DNA of 64,000 nt from Pedobacter psychrophilus. GTDB taxonomy: Bacteria > Bacteroidota > Bacteroidia > Sphingobacteriales > Sphingobacteriaceae. A program made the position numbers and the translations under genes. Below are positions 63,961 through 64,000 of the stretch, one piece after another. Every line of letters starts with the position of its first letter. The stretch's first letter is position 1. The notes beneath the pieces were generated by a model. The model was not told the origin of the DNA and made no database searches. It worked only from the letters and a program-made list of their open reading frames with translations. The stretch spans positions 742,009-806,008 of the forward strand of contig NZ_LWHJ01000022.1 in NCBI RefSeq assembly GCF_001652725.1. The letters are read 5' to 3'.

Positions 63961-64000
63961 CACCCCGAACAAAAGGGAAACACAATCGGAGCGATTCCGA

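Noticed and set aside
1..64000. CRISPR array, prophage or transposase genes
   Set aside because: No regular spacer-repeat series, integrase, capsid or transposase motif was seen; the only tandem array (39 bp, three units) has no spacers.

Overview
The window is a stretch of AT-rich chromosome from a Bacteroidota bacterium, most likely a Sphingobacteriaceae member of the Pedobacter type. The evidence is: promoters of the TTTG-N19/20-TAnnTTTG kind, frequent TTG/GTG starts without clear Shine-Dalgarno sequences, Bacteroidota families (DUF4290 beside murA, DUF2147, a CarboxypepD_reg-type TonB receptor, a Cys-poor TraR/DksA protein), and 1141-residue eukaryote-like IleRS2. No phage, transposase, CRISPR array or rRNA gene is visible. 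Most of it is core chromosome with one accessory-looking block, the glycosyltransferase/signalling cluster at 11-22 kb.

Layout. 0-9.3 kb: a partial NlpC/P60-like pseudoenzyme, a VOC protein, an S9 peptidase, ileS-traR/dksA-lspA, and secreted proteins. 9.4-22 kb: an M20 peptidase, two leftward GT2 genes, then a rightward block. The block opens with a partner-switching module (membrane protein, receiver-PP2C phosphatase, STAS protein, HATPase kinase) and continues with six surface-polysaccharide genes: GT8, two GT2, an unidentified gene, a Wzx-like flippase and GT11 fucosyltransferase. A truncated iron-type alcohol dehydrogenase closes it. 22-30 kb: fasciclin lipoprotein, MFS, ClC, hemF, AI-2E-type permease, CsaA-like protein, NtrC-type response regulator. 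30-32 kb: rnpB (minus) divergent from guaB. 32-37 kb: an Rrf2 regulator divergent from a TonB-dependent receptor, with two matching operators and a 20-codon ORF ending in Cys-Cys-stop between them, followed by an aldo/keto reductase and a LOG protein. 37-43.4 kb: a leftward operon of DUF547 lipoprotein, FAD oxidoreductase, polyferredoxin and two GT2 genes. 43.5-50.9 kb: murA-DUF4290, DUF2079, udk-LysM-DUF4905, and an NfeD-type protease. 51-58.6 kb: GDP-mannose and Kdo synthesis genes (manC, kdsD, kdsA) around recQ, a GT-C mannosyltransferase and a BtuF-like receptor. 58.8-63.4 kb: tRNA-Leu(TAG), tig, clpP, clpX, AMP nucleosidase. 63.7-64 kb: three stacked strong promoters firing out of the window, probably into an rRNA operon.

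How the genes fit together. Three themes recur: cell-envelope glycans (glycosyltransferases, flippase, GDP-mannose, Kdo, murA), protein quality control (tig-clpP-clpX, S9 and M20 peptidases, NfeD), and substituted active sites. MurA has Asp in place of the fosfomycin-target Cys, and IleRS has GIHH in place of HIGH; both substitutions are linked in the literature to intrinsic antibiotic resistance. The NlpC/P60 protein and the aldo/keto reductase each lack a catalytic residue. The most interesting regulatory locus is the Rrf2/TonB-receptor region at 32.5-32.8 kb. A 39-bp repeat family occurs as a three-copy tandem array at 58.6-58.8 kb, with a fourth unit inside the coding end of the GT-C gene.
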